Shown in pieces: positions 31,219-41,011 of a stretch of DNA of 64,000 nt; positions within the stretch are counted from its first letter, which is position 1, and each line of letters opens with the position of its first letter. The DNA lies in the NCBI GenBank assembly GCA_001632435.1, contig KV423932.1, forward strand, positions 186,001 through 250,000, written 5' to 3'. A program made the position numbers and the translations under genes. The DNA comes from Calocera cornea HHB12733 (lineage: Eukaryota; Basidiomycota; Dacrymycetes; Dacrymycetales; Dacrymycetaceae). The notes beneath the pieces were generated by a model. It made no database searches, had not been told where the DNA came from, and saw only the letters and a program-made list of their open reading frames with translations.

Positions 31219-31915
31219 ATGGACATCTCAGCCGGCGTTCTCATCCCTTCCCACCTTCTATCGCCATGCCCCTCCCCATTGCAGATAACTCGGACAATTC
31301 ATCCACTGCATGTCCATCGTGTTTCTCCTGTTCCTGCTTGCTGATATCACCCACAGTCAACAATACGCCTCCATACAGCGTATTCGATAAGCTCCGATAC
31401 CGACGAGCGCGTCTCCGAACATCCAGAGACCGACAGTAACGACAGTCACAGTACCTCACCTGTGCTCAACTCCAGCAAGAGCCCCACACCTGCGATGGGT
31501 CCACCGGCGGAGGAGCTCGACGAGGGGCCATTGTTCACTGCTGAGTCGGACCTCTCCGATAGTACCCAGACGCAGGAACGCTTTCATCATGCGAGGAAGG
31601 TGACTGAGAGTGCCGTGCTCTCCGTTGAATGTTATGCTGATCGGAATATAGCCGAGGCCTCGACCTGTATCTGTCGCCCGGAATGCAGTTGCTCGCCATC
31701 CAGCCGATTACGAGATAATCACGCTGAAAGACATCACGTACAACGGCCGACGTATAGTCAAGGTTTCACACAGCTTCCAGCTGTCTGGCGAGACTCCGCC
31801 GGCTCTCACGTTTGCTGAGAGGGTAAGAGAAACTCTGCTGACCAATTGGGTATTAGCAATTGTTATGTCCACTGCTGGGGCGGTGGCGAGCTGCCTTATT
31901 GCCAAGCTTTTCTGA
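31219..31915 (+). CDS. T-family tail-anchored protein T4
   Basis: Exons 31219-31311 (93 nt), 31357-31599 and 31652-31915 give 199 aa. The start is chosen because exon 1 is then 93 nt in phase 0, as in T1 and T2, and its beginning (MDIS) resembles T1 (MNLS). An ATG at 31266 in another frame with an acceptor at 31378 is possible. The second exon is acidic and Ser-rich and ends SDLSDSTQTQERFHHARK, close to SDSTQTQANFLGERK in T1. The last exon has the motif EIITLKDITYNGRRIVKV and the anchor NWVLAIVMSTAGAVASCLIA. Its tail helix and 'VRETLL' match T1 best, so T1 and T4 are the mirrored pair. The donor GTCCAT of intron 1 is weak. Function unknown. Confidence 0.65.
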
Positions 31916-32034
31916 GGAACGAGAGAACCCACGTCATGTATTCGTTGTACATATTGTATCGGCACCCATTGCCCAGGGCACGCTTGCCCGCATCAGCCGA
32001 ATACCAATCAATTTTGTTTGCCCTTAGTAGCAAA
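31916..32034. other. Short intergenic region with a TTGTTTGCCC half-site
   Basis: A TTTTGTTTGCCC half-site near 32010 stands just before the next small frame, recalling the sites in front of the T genes. Confidence 0.35.
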
Positions 32035-32289
32035 ATGCCGCCTCAACCTACCACCTTGTCAGATCATACAGACATATTCCTCTACAGTATGAACGAGATA
32101 GTCATGCAGACGAGCGAGCTCTTGCAGAACGCCCTCGATCGATGCATAGGGCTGCGATCGCTCATCGCCGCACAAGGCAGTTGGCCTTCGTCTCCGGATC
32201 CCGCACAATATGTTCGCCTGCTTCTCGCGGCGCATCCCAAATTACCCATCTCTGCTGCCCGTGAACCAACTCTGCGCTGGAAGTGCTGA
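32035..32289 (+). CDS. Possible 84-aa protein of unknown function
   Basis: Not recognised. From ATG at 32035 it reads MPPQPTTLSDHTDIFLYSMN, EIVMQTSELLQNALDRCIGL, RSLIAAQGSWPSSPDPAQYV and stops after LRWKC. The region DRCIGLRSLIAAQG recurs in inverted position at 14940-14870 with a stop codon. Downstream, in another frame, NSALEVLKGKFGL ... FLQRRS (to 32343) matches the small minus-strand frame at 14395-14550. Both pieces probably belong to one ancestral gene, and this copy may itself be frameshifted near 32250. Confidence 0.3.
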   Translation: MPPQPTTLSDHTDIFLYSMNEIVMQTSELLQNALDRCIGLRSLIAAQGSWPSSPDPAQYVRLLLAAHPKLPISAAREPTLRWKC

Positions 32290-32958
32290 AAGGGAAGTTC
32301 GGTTTGCCTGGCCAAAATCTCGTTTTCTTGCAACGGCGCTCTTAGATCCAGACCTTAATTGGGCCGGGGACGTGCGCTAGGAGGTGTCTCAGCAGACACG
32401 GTCTTGCTGGGTGAAAATATTCTCACAGCTTCGCCGCCGCTTGGGCGTCTACTGAAGCGGGACGCGTCTAGGCTCGAGTCGGGACCTGGCTGGCCGCTGT
32501 ACCTTCCCCTTCCTCGGGGATTGCTATGTCAGCCTCTGCGTATCTATCCCTAGAACCTATGGAGTGATCAATCAGGAACGGTGGGTGGTCTAAAACCGGC
32601 CAAACTGCTGTCGGCATCAGGTAGTTTGAAAGGGAATGATGTCACTATACTTTGGTAGAATTGACGCGTATAGTCTGGAACTCTCTTGCGTGGGGTAAGA
32701 AGAAGACTGAAGAAGGGAAGAAGGATCATGATACCCCCGATCGGTCGCCGGGCGGGTGTTGATCACTTCACGTTCATAGGCAGACAAGGTTGTGTGCTCG
32801 TTTCCCTGCTTTCCTCTTTGAGAAACTCTCAGAAGTAAACATTCGCTTCTCAGCCTCAGTGCTTAGTGATTTGTCTATGACGTCACGTGCAACCGCTTTC
32901 TTCGCGCCCAGCGGGCGGAGCAGTCTCCGCAACTCTAACTTGAACCAGAACAGTCATC
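32290..32958. other. Intergenic; end of the right duplication arm
   Basis: 32400-32445 (aatattctcacagcttcgcc) and 32688-32780 match, inverted, 14290-14320 and 13958-14050. To the right of about 32785 the similarity ends. The SDR promoter follows; no gene otherwise. Confidence 0.5.
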
Positions 32959-33931
32959 ATGCCGTCCAAAGTCGTTGTCCTCACTGGAGGAGTATACACC
33001 CCGTCTATTTACCTGCCATGGATGTACTGATGAAGCGGCATAGAATAAAGGCATTGGCAAAGCGATTGCGCTGCTGATGCTGAAGACCACGCAGGAGCCG
33101 CTCACGCTCTACCTCACCGCTCGTCAGCCCGCGCTCGGCACAGCGGCAGTGGAGGAGATCGATCGCTCCGGTCTCTTGTCGAAGTCTAGATCTCAACTGT
33201 TGTTTCATCAGCTGGATATTACGGACCGGCAGTCTGTCAAGGCATTCGCGGCCCACCTCGAGGCGACCCATGGCCAGATAGACGTACTTGTCAACAATGC
33301 CGGTGTTGCCAGCAAAGGCTCGGCATTCGACTCTCACATTGTCAAGCAGACGCTTGACGTCAACTACTATGGCACTCAGCGAGTCACGAACGCCCTTTTA
33401 CCGCTCATCAAGCCCGAGGGTGGACGCATCGCCTGTGTCAGCTCATTCATGGGCCAACTTCACAACATCCCCGGCCGCGCTCTGCGCCGCCAGTTCGCTG
33501 ATCCCGACCTCACGCATCATCAGCTTGATCAGCTGATGAGCAAGTTCATCCAGGATGTCTCTGCTGGTACCTACCAGAGTAAAGGATGGCCCGGGAGCGC
33601 ATACGCGGTCAGCAAGGTTGCCATGACGGCTCTCACGATGATCTACGCCAGAGAACACCCGGGCATGCTTATCAATGCGGCCGATCCTGGATAGTAAGCA
33701 TGGTTCGTTGCTATAGAGCGCAGTGTCCTGAGCACATTTACAGTGTCAAGACTGATATGGCACCCGGTGGACAGTCGACGCCTGGTAAAGCATGCCCTAT
33801 TGACATCGCCGGAATGTGTTGCTGACATCAATGCAGAGCAAGGAGCATTTACGCCTACGTTGCTTGCCATCGGTGACATCGGTGATTCGTCCGGTATGTT
33901 CTTTAGAGATTGTTATCCAGTTGAGTGGTAG
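32959..33931 (+). CDS. Short-chain dehydrogenase, carbonyl-reductase type (copy 1)
   Basis: Four exons, 32959-32991, 33044-33693, 33744-33784, 33837-33931; 272 aa. The cofactor loop TGGNKGIG is formed across the first splice. NNAG is present (IDVLVNNAGVASKG), and the catalytic motif is Y-x-x-x-K in SAYAVSKVAM with the upstream Ser in IACVSSFMG. The C-terminal PGYVKTDMAP is typical of carbonyl reductases (CBR1-like, NADPH-dependent reduction of ketones and quinones). The short insert DLTHHQLDQLMSKFIQDV before the active site is a feature of the CBR branch. It forms a tandem pair with the next gene; intron positions are identical. It lies immediately outside the right arm of the inverted duplication. 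Confidence 0.9.
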
Positions 33932-34108
33932 GAAGATGTCGCTTGTTTACTTATAGAAGTAGCTTATGAAATATACTCTGAATGTTTCACGATCTATCAT
34001 CGAAATCTGTTCGCGTTCGACGACACGTGTCGGACTGAATGTTCGCGTCGAGCCAGTGTGCTAGCCAAGGAGATTTGTCAGCTTTAACCTTGACCCAGAA
34101 CTTTCCCT

Positions 34109-35067
34109 ATGTCGTCCAAGGTCGTTGTCCTCACTGGCGGAGTATGACTTCTCTTCTCGACAGGAACAGAGCACTAAAGTTCCAGATAGAACAAAGGAAT
34201 CGGCAAAGGAATCGCAGAGCTTTTGCTGAAAACGACCAAGGAACCACTCACGCTCTATCTTACCGCTCGCCAGCCATCGCTAGGTGCGGCTGCCGTGGAC
34301 GATATCAAGTCTTCTGGTCTACCGACCACTGGATCGGACCTCCTGTACCACCAGTTGGACATCAACGATCAGGCGTCTGTAGATGCCCTTGTGGCCGATC
34401 TCAAGGCAGCTCATGGGCAGATAGACGTGCTGATCAACAACGCTGGAGTCGCGGCGAAAGGCTCGATCTTCAACTCCCAGATTGCCAAGCAGACGATCGA
34501 ATGTAACTACTTTGGAACGCAACGGCTCACCAACGCTCTTCTCCCTCTGATCAAGCCCGAAGGCGGCAGGATCGTATGTGTTAGCTCAAGTGCGGGCTTG
34601 CTCGCCAACCTGCCGAGCAGGGCTCTCCAGGCCAAGTTCGCCGCTCCCGACCTCACGCATCAGCAGCTCGATGAGTTGGAGAACAAGTTCATCCATGATG
34701 TCGACGCTGGGACATACAAGAGCGAAGGATGGCCCGAGAACTCGTACATGGTCAGCAAGGTCGGTATGACTGCTCTGACCAAGATATATGCGCGGGAGCA
34801 CCCCGGAATGCTTATTAATGCCTGCTGCCCTGGATAGTAAGCGCCCTTCATTCTGCTGGAAACATCTTTCTGACCAGCTCGCAGTGTCAAGACGGATATG
34901 GCACCCAACGGCTACTTGACCACCGGTACATCATGTTAAAATCCAAAGAATACGATACTAACTGCCCTCCAGCGGAAGGAGCGTTCACGCCCACCAAGCT
35001 TGCTATTCAGGACATTGGCAAGCAAACCGGCCTATTTTGGAGGGATGGCAGTCCCGTGGACTGGTAG
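34109..35067 (+). CDS. Short-chain dehydrogenase, carbonyl-reductase type (copy 2)
   Basis: Four exons, 34109-34141, 34190-34836, 34885-34925, 34973-35067; 271 aa. Same design as copy 1: TGGNKGIG, IDVLINNAGVAAKG, CVSSSAGLLA, NSYMVSKVGM (catalytic Tyr and Lys), CCPGYVKTDMAP and the ending WRDGSPVDW. Only about 180 bp separates the copies, so they arose by tandem duplication, but they differ throughout and are not recent. Substrate specificity may differ around the loop after the catalytic Ser (QLHNIPGRALRRQ in copy 1, LLANLPSRALQAK here). Confidence 0.9.
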
Positions 35068-35212
35068 CCACATGCACGGCACCTGTGTATGCATAGAAGT
35101 ATTAAATGCAACTGTTCCGGTTCCGAATGTTGTCCATGATATTATGGCTGGGATTGGATTTTGCCACTGGAGTGGTAGGGATAGGAATATACAGCGGTTC
35201 TATTTTAGGGGT

Positions 35213-36788
35213 TTAGTACATCATCGAGGACATGTCTGCACGGATACGGTTGTAGTCGAACAGACCCTCAACACGACCCAGAGCAGCAATCGCGATCTGT
35301 TCAGGCATGTCAGTATGAACTTTCGCTCGGACGAACCGTCAACTACTCACATCCTTGTCCCACAGGTACTTCTGAGCAACACGCTGGATCTCAGCAGTTG
35401 TAACAGCATTGACCGCGTTCTCGAACTCCTTAGGCGTGTACCTCCTGCCGGTAGTAACGATCTGCCTGCCGATATCCTCCGCAATGGCGGTGGTGCCATC
35501 CAGGCCGAGCAGCATGCTCGCCTTGAGCTGGCTCTTCGCCCTCTCGACCTCAGCATCCATGGGGCTCATGCTCATCCGCGTCCACTCCTTGAGAGTGAAG
35601 TGAACGAGATCGTCGATCTGCATCAGGTTCTCGGTGACCAGGTAGACACCCCACAGGCCGGTGTCGGAGTAGGAGGTAGAGAAGGACATGAAGGAGTTGG
35701 CGAGGTTGTTCTCTGCCACAAGGTGGCTGAGCTTGGAGCTGAGCAGAGGCGAGGCGCCGAGAGAGCGATCCCAGTTGCCGAAGATCGACTGCATGACGAG
35801 CATGGGGAAGTAATCGGGGGAGCGCCAGCCAACGCCCTCAACCGCGATGGCGATGTTGCACGTCGCCATCGTGTCGTCACGAACGCGAACCTCAGATCCA
35901 ACGAAACCGGTCTTTGGGTAAGCCGTACGGCCCAACGGCGTGCGACGATCGGAGACGGGGAGGTTGGAGAAGTGCTTGTTGGCGAGCTCGATCAGCGAGT
36001 CGTGCGTGACACCACCGGTTCCAACAAGAACCATGCGGTCGGAAGTGTAATTCTTCTTGATGTAGTTGTCAAGATCAGAGCGCGTGAGGGAGAGGATGTT
36101 CTCTCTCGGACCAAGGATCGTCCTGCCGAGAGCTTGTTCTGTGGGACGGTCAGCGCATATCGTTATGATAGCATATTCCCAGCGCACTTTGGAATGCAAC
36201 AGAGTGCAAATGGTCAAAAACAACCTCCTCCAATTGCTTATCCACTTCCTCCTGCTCCCTGAGGATCACGTCACGCTCACGCTCGATGGCACCCTCCTCC
36301 AGCTTGGAATTCTGCAGGATGTCGCTGATGATCTCGACCGACGTTCCCACGTCCTTCCGGAAGCTCTTTGCGTAGTACACAGTCTGCTCGCGGCTGGTGT
36401 ATGCGTTCAGATGTGCACCAAGGTTCTCGACTTCGAGCTCGAGGCCATGCTGCGAGCGCTTGTTCGTCCCCTTGAATGCCATATGCTCGAGGAAGTGAGC
36501 GGCACCGCTGGTCTTGTCCGTCTCGGCACGAGACCCAGCATCGATCCAGACACCAACAGTCGCGGTCTGAGCCGTCGGGTGGGACTCCGTCGCCACAGTC
36601 AGGCCATTGGGAAGGGTGGTGACTTGCGTAACGGGTGCTGGTGCATCGGCAACGGCAGCGAACTGTCGAACAGCCTGCACACGGGTCAGCAAACTCATCT
36701 GGACCAACACATTTTCGGAGCTTACAGAGGGGGTCACACCCCTCCTAATCGACCTCTTGAGAGAGGACGAGAGAATGCGGGATGCCAT
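35213..36788 (-). CDS. MAS1: Mitochondrial processing peptidase, beta subunit
   Basis: Three exons, 36788-36188, 36138-35351, 35296-35213; 490 aa. The N-terminal 45 residues are basic and Ser-rich, a mitochondrial presequence. The inverted zinc motif HxxEH is at residues 98-102 ([13 protein letters not shown]), which identifies the catalytic beta subunit. Later blocks are [80 protein letters not shown] and [17 protein letters not shown]. The enzyme cuts targeting peptides from imported precursors in the matrix and, in many species, belongs to complex III. Its promoter is shared with the divergent methyltransferase gene, only about 185 bp away. Confidence 0.96.
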
Positions 36789-36973
36789 ACCTCCTCGAGG
36801 CTAGGGGAAGGGCGGGAGGTGCAGGGCGAGGGTAAGGTGTACGGGAAGGGATGAGGACCTAGCTTTCGCAAGGGAAGACGACGGGCAACGGAAGCAACGT
36901 AACCAAATTGCCCTCCGATTGGTTCCGATCCGCTCCTATAAAGGCAGGCACGAGATTGGTTGGCTTTGTCCGC
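36789..36973. promoter_or_regulatory. Bidirectional promoter, MPP beta and METTL25-like gene
   Basis: 185 bp between two divergent start codons. A TATA-like CTATAAAGG (36936-36944) points toward the methyltransferase, and a CCAAT appears as ATTGG at 36918-36922. Confidence 0.45.
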
Positions 36974-38478
36974 ATGCTTGCTGAGGGCGAATCAAACTTC
37001 GATCTGCCTCTCAGGTTTGACAATCTCGATGCTTATGCTACTGCGCTCAAAAGATACCTGTCTTCTGGGCTTGTGCAATCACTCTTGAATGGTCATCCCA
37101 ACGAAATAGCCAAGTCCGGACCTCCACCGGACTGGGCAGACTGGTGGAATTGGGCTTGCACTCTCAACACCAATGAGAGCTTACTGTTCGCGAGTAATCC
37201 AATTTCAGTACGCCTTGTCATCCGTAATCCTCCAGTTTACTGAGATTGAATCAAGGGGGTGGAGTTGCCGCGCTCTATCTCAACGCTCATTGAAGATGCC
37301 GCCCGCCTGGCCTTGCCGCGAGCGGGCGTGCAAAGAATCCCTCTGCCCCACCCATTGCCCAAGGGGCAGACGCCAAAGAAAGTGCATGAAGTGCAACAAT
37401 TCAGCCAGCTCATCGCTCAGCTAGCAGAGTCTACCGGTATCAATCGTATCGTAGACGTCGGCGCTGGACAGGTTTGTTTTTCCAGATAACTATCGACGTC
37501 GGCCGCTTATTCATTGCCCTCACAGGGGTATCTGTCGCTCGAGCTAGCTTGCAAACATGGGTTAAATGTACTCGCCATGGACTTTTCTGAAGCGCAGACT
37601 AGCGGTTCCATCCACTGGGCTCAACAAGCAAAGCAGCAGAACCTCAAGCTCGCCCACGTGACACATCATATTTCCAGTAGCACGCTGCCCGGCCTGGTCC
37701 ATGACTGGCTTCAGAACGACGATCCCGATCTATCCTCTTGCAAGCCAGATACGATGGTGATTGGTCTACACGCGTGCGGGTCTCTGACCGTGGAGGTCTT
37801 GCGAGCATGTATCGAGAACATCAAGGCCCAGCATGGTTCAGGTCGGCCGGATTGGAACGTGAGAGCTTGCGCCATCGTGGGATGTTGTTATAACATGCTT
37901 CCTGAACAAGGTATCTACCAAGTGAGTTCTGGATGAGAGAACCATTAATCGTTGCCCGCTCTCTAGACAAGCACCTGTCGACGCTCGATGCGCCACCGCT
38001 ACCTTCCGACGCTTTCCAACTGGCCGCCCAGCCATCGCTTCAGCCATCATCATCCGACCTGTCGCTCTCTTTGCGGAAGCTCACCTACCGCGCTCTTCTA
38101 GGACGACTTCTGCATCAGGAGGCAATTACGCTCCCCGCCGATACACGTGTACGGAGGCTAAAGGATTCGGCATATTCGAGCTGGGACACATACATCACAG
38201 CGGCATGTGCGAGAATGGCCATCGATCCTCAGGTCTTGCATGGCAAGGCAACTTGGACCGAGGAGATGGAGCACCTGGCTTCTGGAGTCAGTATGCTACA
38301 CGTCCTGCGAGCGAAACTCGGCCCGGTGATCGAGAGCTGGATTCTCCTCGACCGGTACATGTGGCTGAAAGAACAGCTCGAAACCCCCAGGTTAGCAAGC
38401 GTAGAACTGCGATGGGTATTCGACAGTGGCATCAGCGCGCGTAGCGCCGCGTTCATCGTGCAATCAATCATACATTAA
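36974..38478 (+). CDS. METTL25/RRNAD1-like methyltransferase-domain protein
   Basis: Four exons, 36974-37207, 37256-37471, 37526-37910, 37967-38478; 448 aa. The ATG at 36974 (MLAEGESNFDLPLRFDNLDA) is the first usable start; the open frame continues upstream without ATG. Features are KKVHEVQQFSQLIAQLAE before the SAM-binding loop IVDVGAGQGYLSLELAC (formed across a splice), LNVLAMDFSEAQ, MVIGLHACGSLTVEVLRACI and the aromatic motif CAIVGCCYNMLPEQ. These define the Methyltransf_32 group that includes METTL25 and RRNAD1. The GLHACG and CCYNML blocks are diagnostic. Substrate is unknown for most members; an RNA or ribosomal target is likely by analogy. Confidence 0.85.
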
Positions 38479-38492
38479 CCAACAGTCGTAAT

Positions 38493-39643
38493 CTAATGTC
38501 CGTGACCGACCAGCATGCTCAGCACGAGCGGGGTAAACATGCCCACAACCAGCAGGCCTAGACGCGTCGACACTCCGAGCTCCTCTGCCGGCTCGTCGTC
38601 CTCAATTGTTGGGCCGTGCGAGTGGCCCGACACATCCTGTATCACCGTTGCTACGTAGAGGAACGTCCCTCCCTGTTTCTTGTTAGTCGGGATGATATGG
38701 CACTGGCATATATGCGTACCGAGAAGAGAAGGGCCACACCAGCCCACCACTGCAGGTTGGCAGCTGCGTTCCCCAACGTCCATACAACACCGTACGTGAC
38801 AAGCGCCCCTATTGGTGCGGCAGCGCTGAAGGCAAATATATACTGCCGGATGCGAACGCGAGGTTCGTTGTAAGAGAGGAGGGTGGTACAAAGGCCAAGC
38901 GAAGCGGGTGCTAAACGTAGTCAGATAATGAACCCCGCTAAACGATGTTCTACCAATCATACCTTTATGCACCATGATAGCGAGAAATACCACCAGCTCC
39001 AAGCCCGAGTTATCCCCTATTGAGCTCGATCCCAGGGCGATGCCGTCCGCGAAGGAATGGATGACGAGCGCGAGTGTTGCGGAGAACGCCTTGGTGTGCG
39101 ACTGGGCGGCGTTCGCCATCGACCCTCCAGGGCTGGTGGCCATATCGAATGTAGACGGCCCTGATATCGTCTTCGGTGGTGGAGGAGGGGCGGAGAGCTG
39201 CTCAACGCTGACAGGGTGGTTAGATGCGATGAGGCACGAAGTGTGTAGACGCACAAGAGCATCACCGAGAACCCCAGTACGAGTGAGATGGCGATCACTC
39301 GCCCAGGATCGGAGAATGGGGTTGGGCTGAAGGAGTCACCATTGGCGCCAATGGAGCTATAGAGCGTCTCAATACCCCTATATCGCGTCAGATCAGCGTG
39401 CAATTCGTTGTTGGAGGCTGCTCACTCTGGTATAATGACTGCTAACGCGGCGCCTATCAGCAAACCCATGCCGTACGTCGTAAGCATCTTAAGTCGGTGA
39501 TCTTCGCCATTATATAGTCGATATTCAGAGTCAAGAAGTCCAAGGGACTCACGCGAGAAGGTAAAAGTCAAGGGCAATGAACCGACGGCAAAGGACGACA
39601 CGCCCATCACCGCGCTCATGATGAAGAGCGCTGTGAAACCCAT
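38493..39643 (-). CDS. ZIP-family zinc transporter (SLC39A9/ATX2-like)
   Basis: Six exons, 39643-39553, 39501-39426, 39377-39255, 39207-38963, 38910-38720, 38672-38493; 301 aa. Helices include GFTALFIMSAVMGVSSFAVG, YGMGLLIGAALAVIIPEGI, VIAISLVLGFSVML, the metal-site helix ALVIHSFADGIALGSS with conserved His and Asp, LELVVFLAIMVHKAPASLGL with the second His, and the C-terminal LGLLVVGMFTPLVLSMLVG. A Pro-rich cytosolic loop (EQLSAPPPPPK) separates the two halves. The HSFADGIALG and EVVFxxIMVHKAP pattern is that of the ZIP9 branch, which moves zinc out of the Golgi or into the cytosol. Intron 1 is a multiple of three, so retention would not break the frame. Confidence 0.88.
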
Positions 39644-40072
39644 GCTTGGTATAGCTGGATGGGTAGGGTATGCGTTGTGCGGCCAAAGACGTCGGTACTA
39701 GAAGAGAAGAACGCGTGCGCGTCGCTCAGAGCTGATATAGCCAGGCTTGTCCCCCTCTGGGCAGCAAGGTCAGGAGGCGCGGCGGATCGGGATTTGACTG
39801 CGAGGGTACCCAAGGAATCAGTATCGCCGCAGACGTAGCTCCTGTGCAGCTGGAACTAAGCAAATCAAGTAGAAAATGGTACAGATAACTTTTGCAGCGT
39901 CACGATTAACCAGCTGAAGTAGGCAGGCGTCTCCCAGTATCGCAACTCAATATCTGAGGGTCGCGTTGCTCGAGGTAAGGCGCAGGACACAACAACGGCA
40001 TGACGCGTGGACACCACGCGCAAATTCATGACCGGAGCCGACCAGTCGCGTCACCCGTGTTTGTCCGAAGAC
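39644..40072. other. Intergenic, ZIP promoter side
   Basis: No gene supported. Ends at the target-site duplication GAAGAC (40067-40072) of the MITE. Confidence 0.45.
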
Positions 40073-40631
40073 TATGGCAGCGCAAATGCGACAAAACCCC
40101 AGCCACGGAGGTATACCTGCACGTACTGACAGTACCGGACAGTACAGGCTGGTATCAATACATTTTTATGCAGGACTGTCAGTACCTGTAGGTAACTGAC
40201 GGTACCAGGCTCTATACCGCCCAATACTCATCCAGACCGATTGACCATGAGAGAGTCAGAAGCATACCTACTGGTACTAACCCAGACCAACAATGCGGAC
40301 CCCATGGGTTTGTGCTCATTTTCCGGGGGGGGCAATGACAGCCATACTTTCGCTCTCCCCTATAGAATATGATTTTTTTGCTATATTTCATTGGGATTAA
40401 ACCAGACACCCTGCAGGGAGGGGTGTAACGGGGTCCCAGAAACAGCTCTGCATTATAGCCTACACATCACTGCAGGCTATTTGTCAAGTACCGACCAATA
40501 CCTACAGGTACCGACATGTACTGACAGGTACTGACAATTGCTGACAGGTACCGGCAGTTCCAGTCAGTATGTGACAGTATCCGACGGTATTGCCTCCGTG
40601 ACCTAGGTTTTGTCGCATTTGCGCTGCCATA
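40073..40631. mobile_element. MITE-like element with terminal inverted repeats and 6-bp target duplication
   Basis: The element starts TATGGCAGCGCAAATGCGAC and ends with its exact inverse (25 of the first 26 bases pair or better), followed inside by an imperfect extension (cacggaggta / cacggaggca). It is flanked on both sides by GAAGAC (40067-40072 and 40632-40637), a target-site duplication. The interior carries many short copies of GACAGGTAC/GTACCTGTC in both directions (40125-40215 and 40485-40600). No coding capacity. The 559-bp length and structure fit a non-autonomous cut-and-paste transposon. Confidence 0.8.
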
Positions 40632-40637
40632 GAAGAC

Positions 40638-41011
40638 CGCGTCCCATCCGGTTCGGCGGGGTACGACCACGGTGGATCTCGCATGCTTATCGAGTTATTA
40701 TTGCTCCTCTATATCATGGCTTCTGGTGTACGCCCGGACCTTCGTGGCCGCCCGGGTAATCCACCGGCATTCCTTCCTATGCTTCGTCATAGTGGAGGAG
40801 CGCGCGATTCTCATCGCGACGTGCTTGCTTCCTGAGCGGCCACACGATCACCAGAATGCGTACCGACCGAACCTCAACTTTCATACTTGCCGAAGCTATG
40901 GGCATCTCGGTAGATCTCGATATGTACAATGCGTCATGGGGATGCTGGCTCGGCCTGGGCGTATAACATGTCCAGCGAAATGGATGGTGGATTGCGTCCA
41001 GCCCTCATACA
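40638..41011. other. Intergenic upstream of sugar transporter 1
   Basis: No gene supported; promoter region of the transporter. Nothing else seen. Confidence 0.4.

Noticed and set aside
36908..36973. Upstream extension of the METTL25-like frame
   Set aside because: The frame is open but has only a TTG, no ATG; the first ATG is at 36974.
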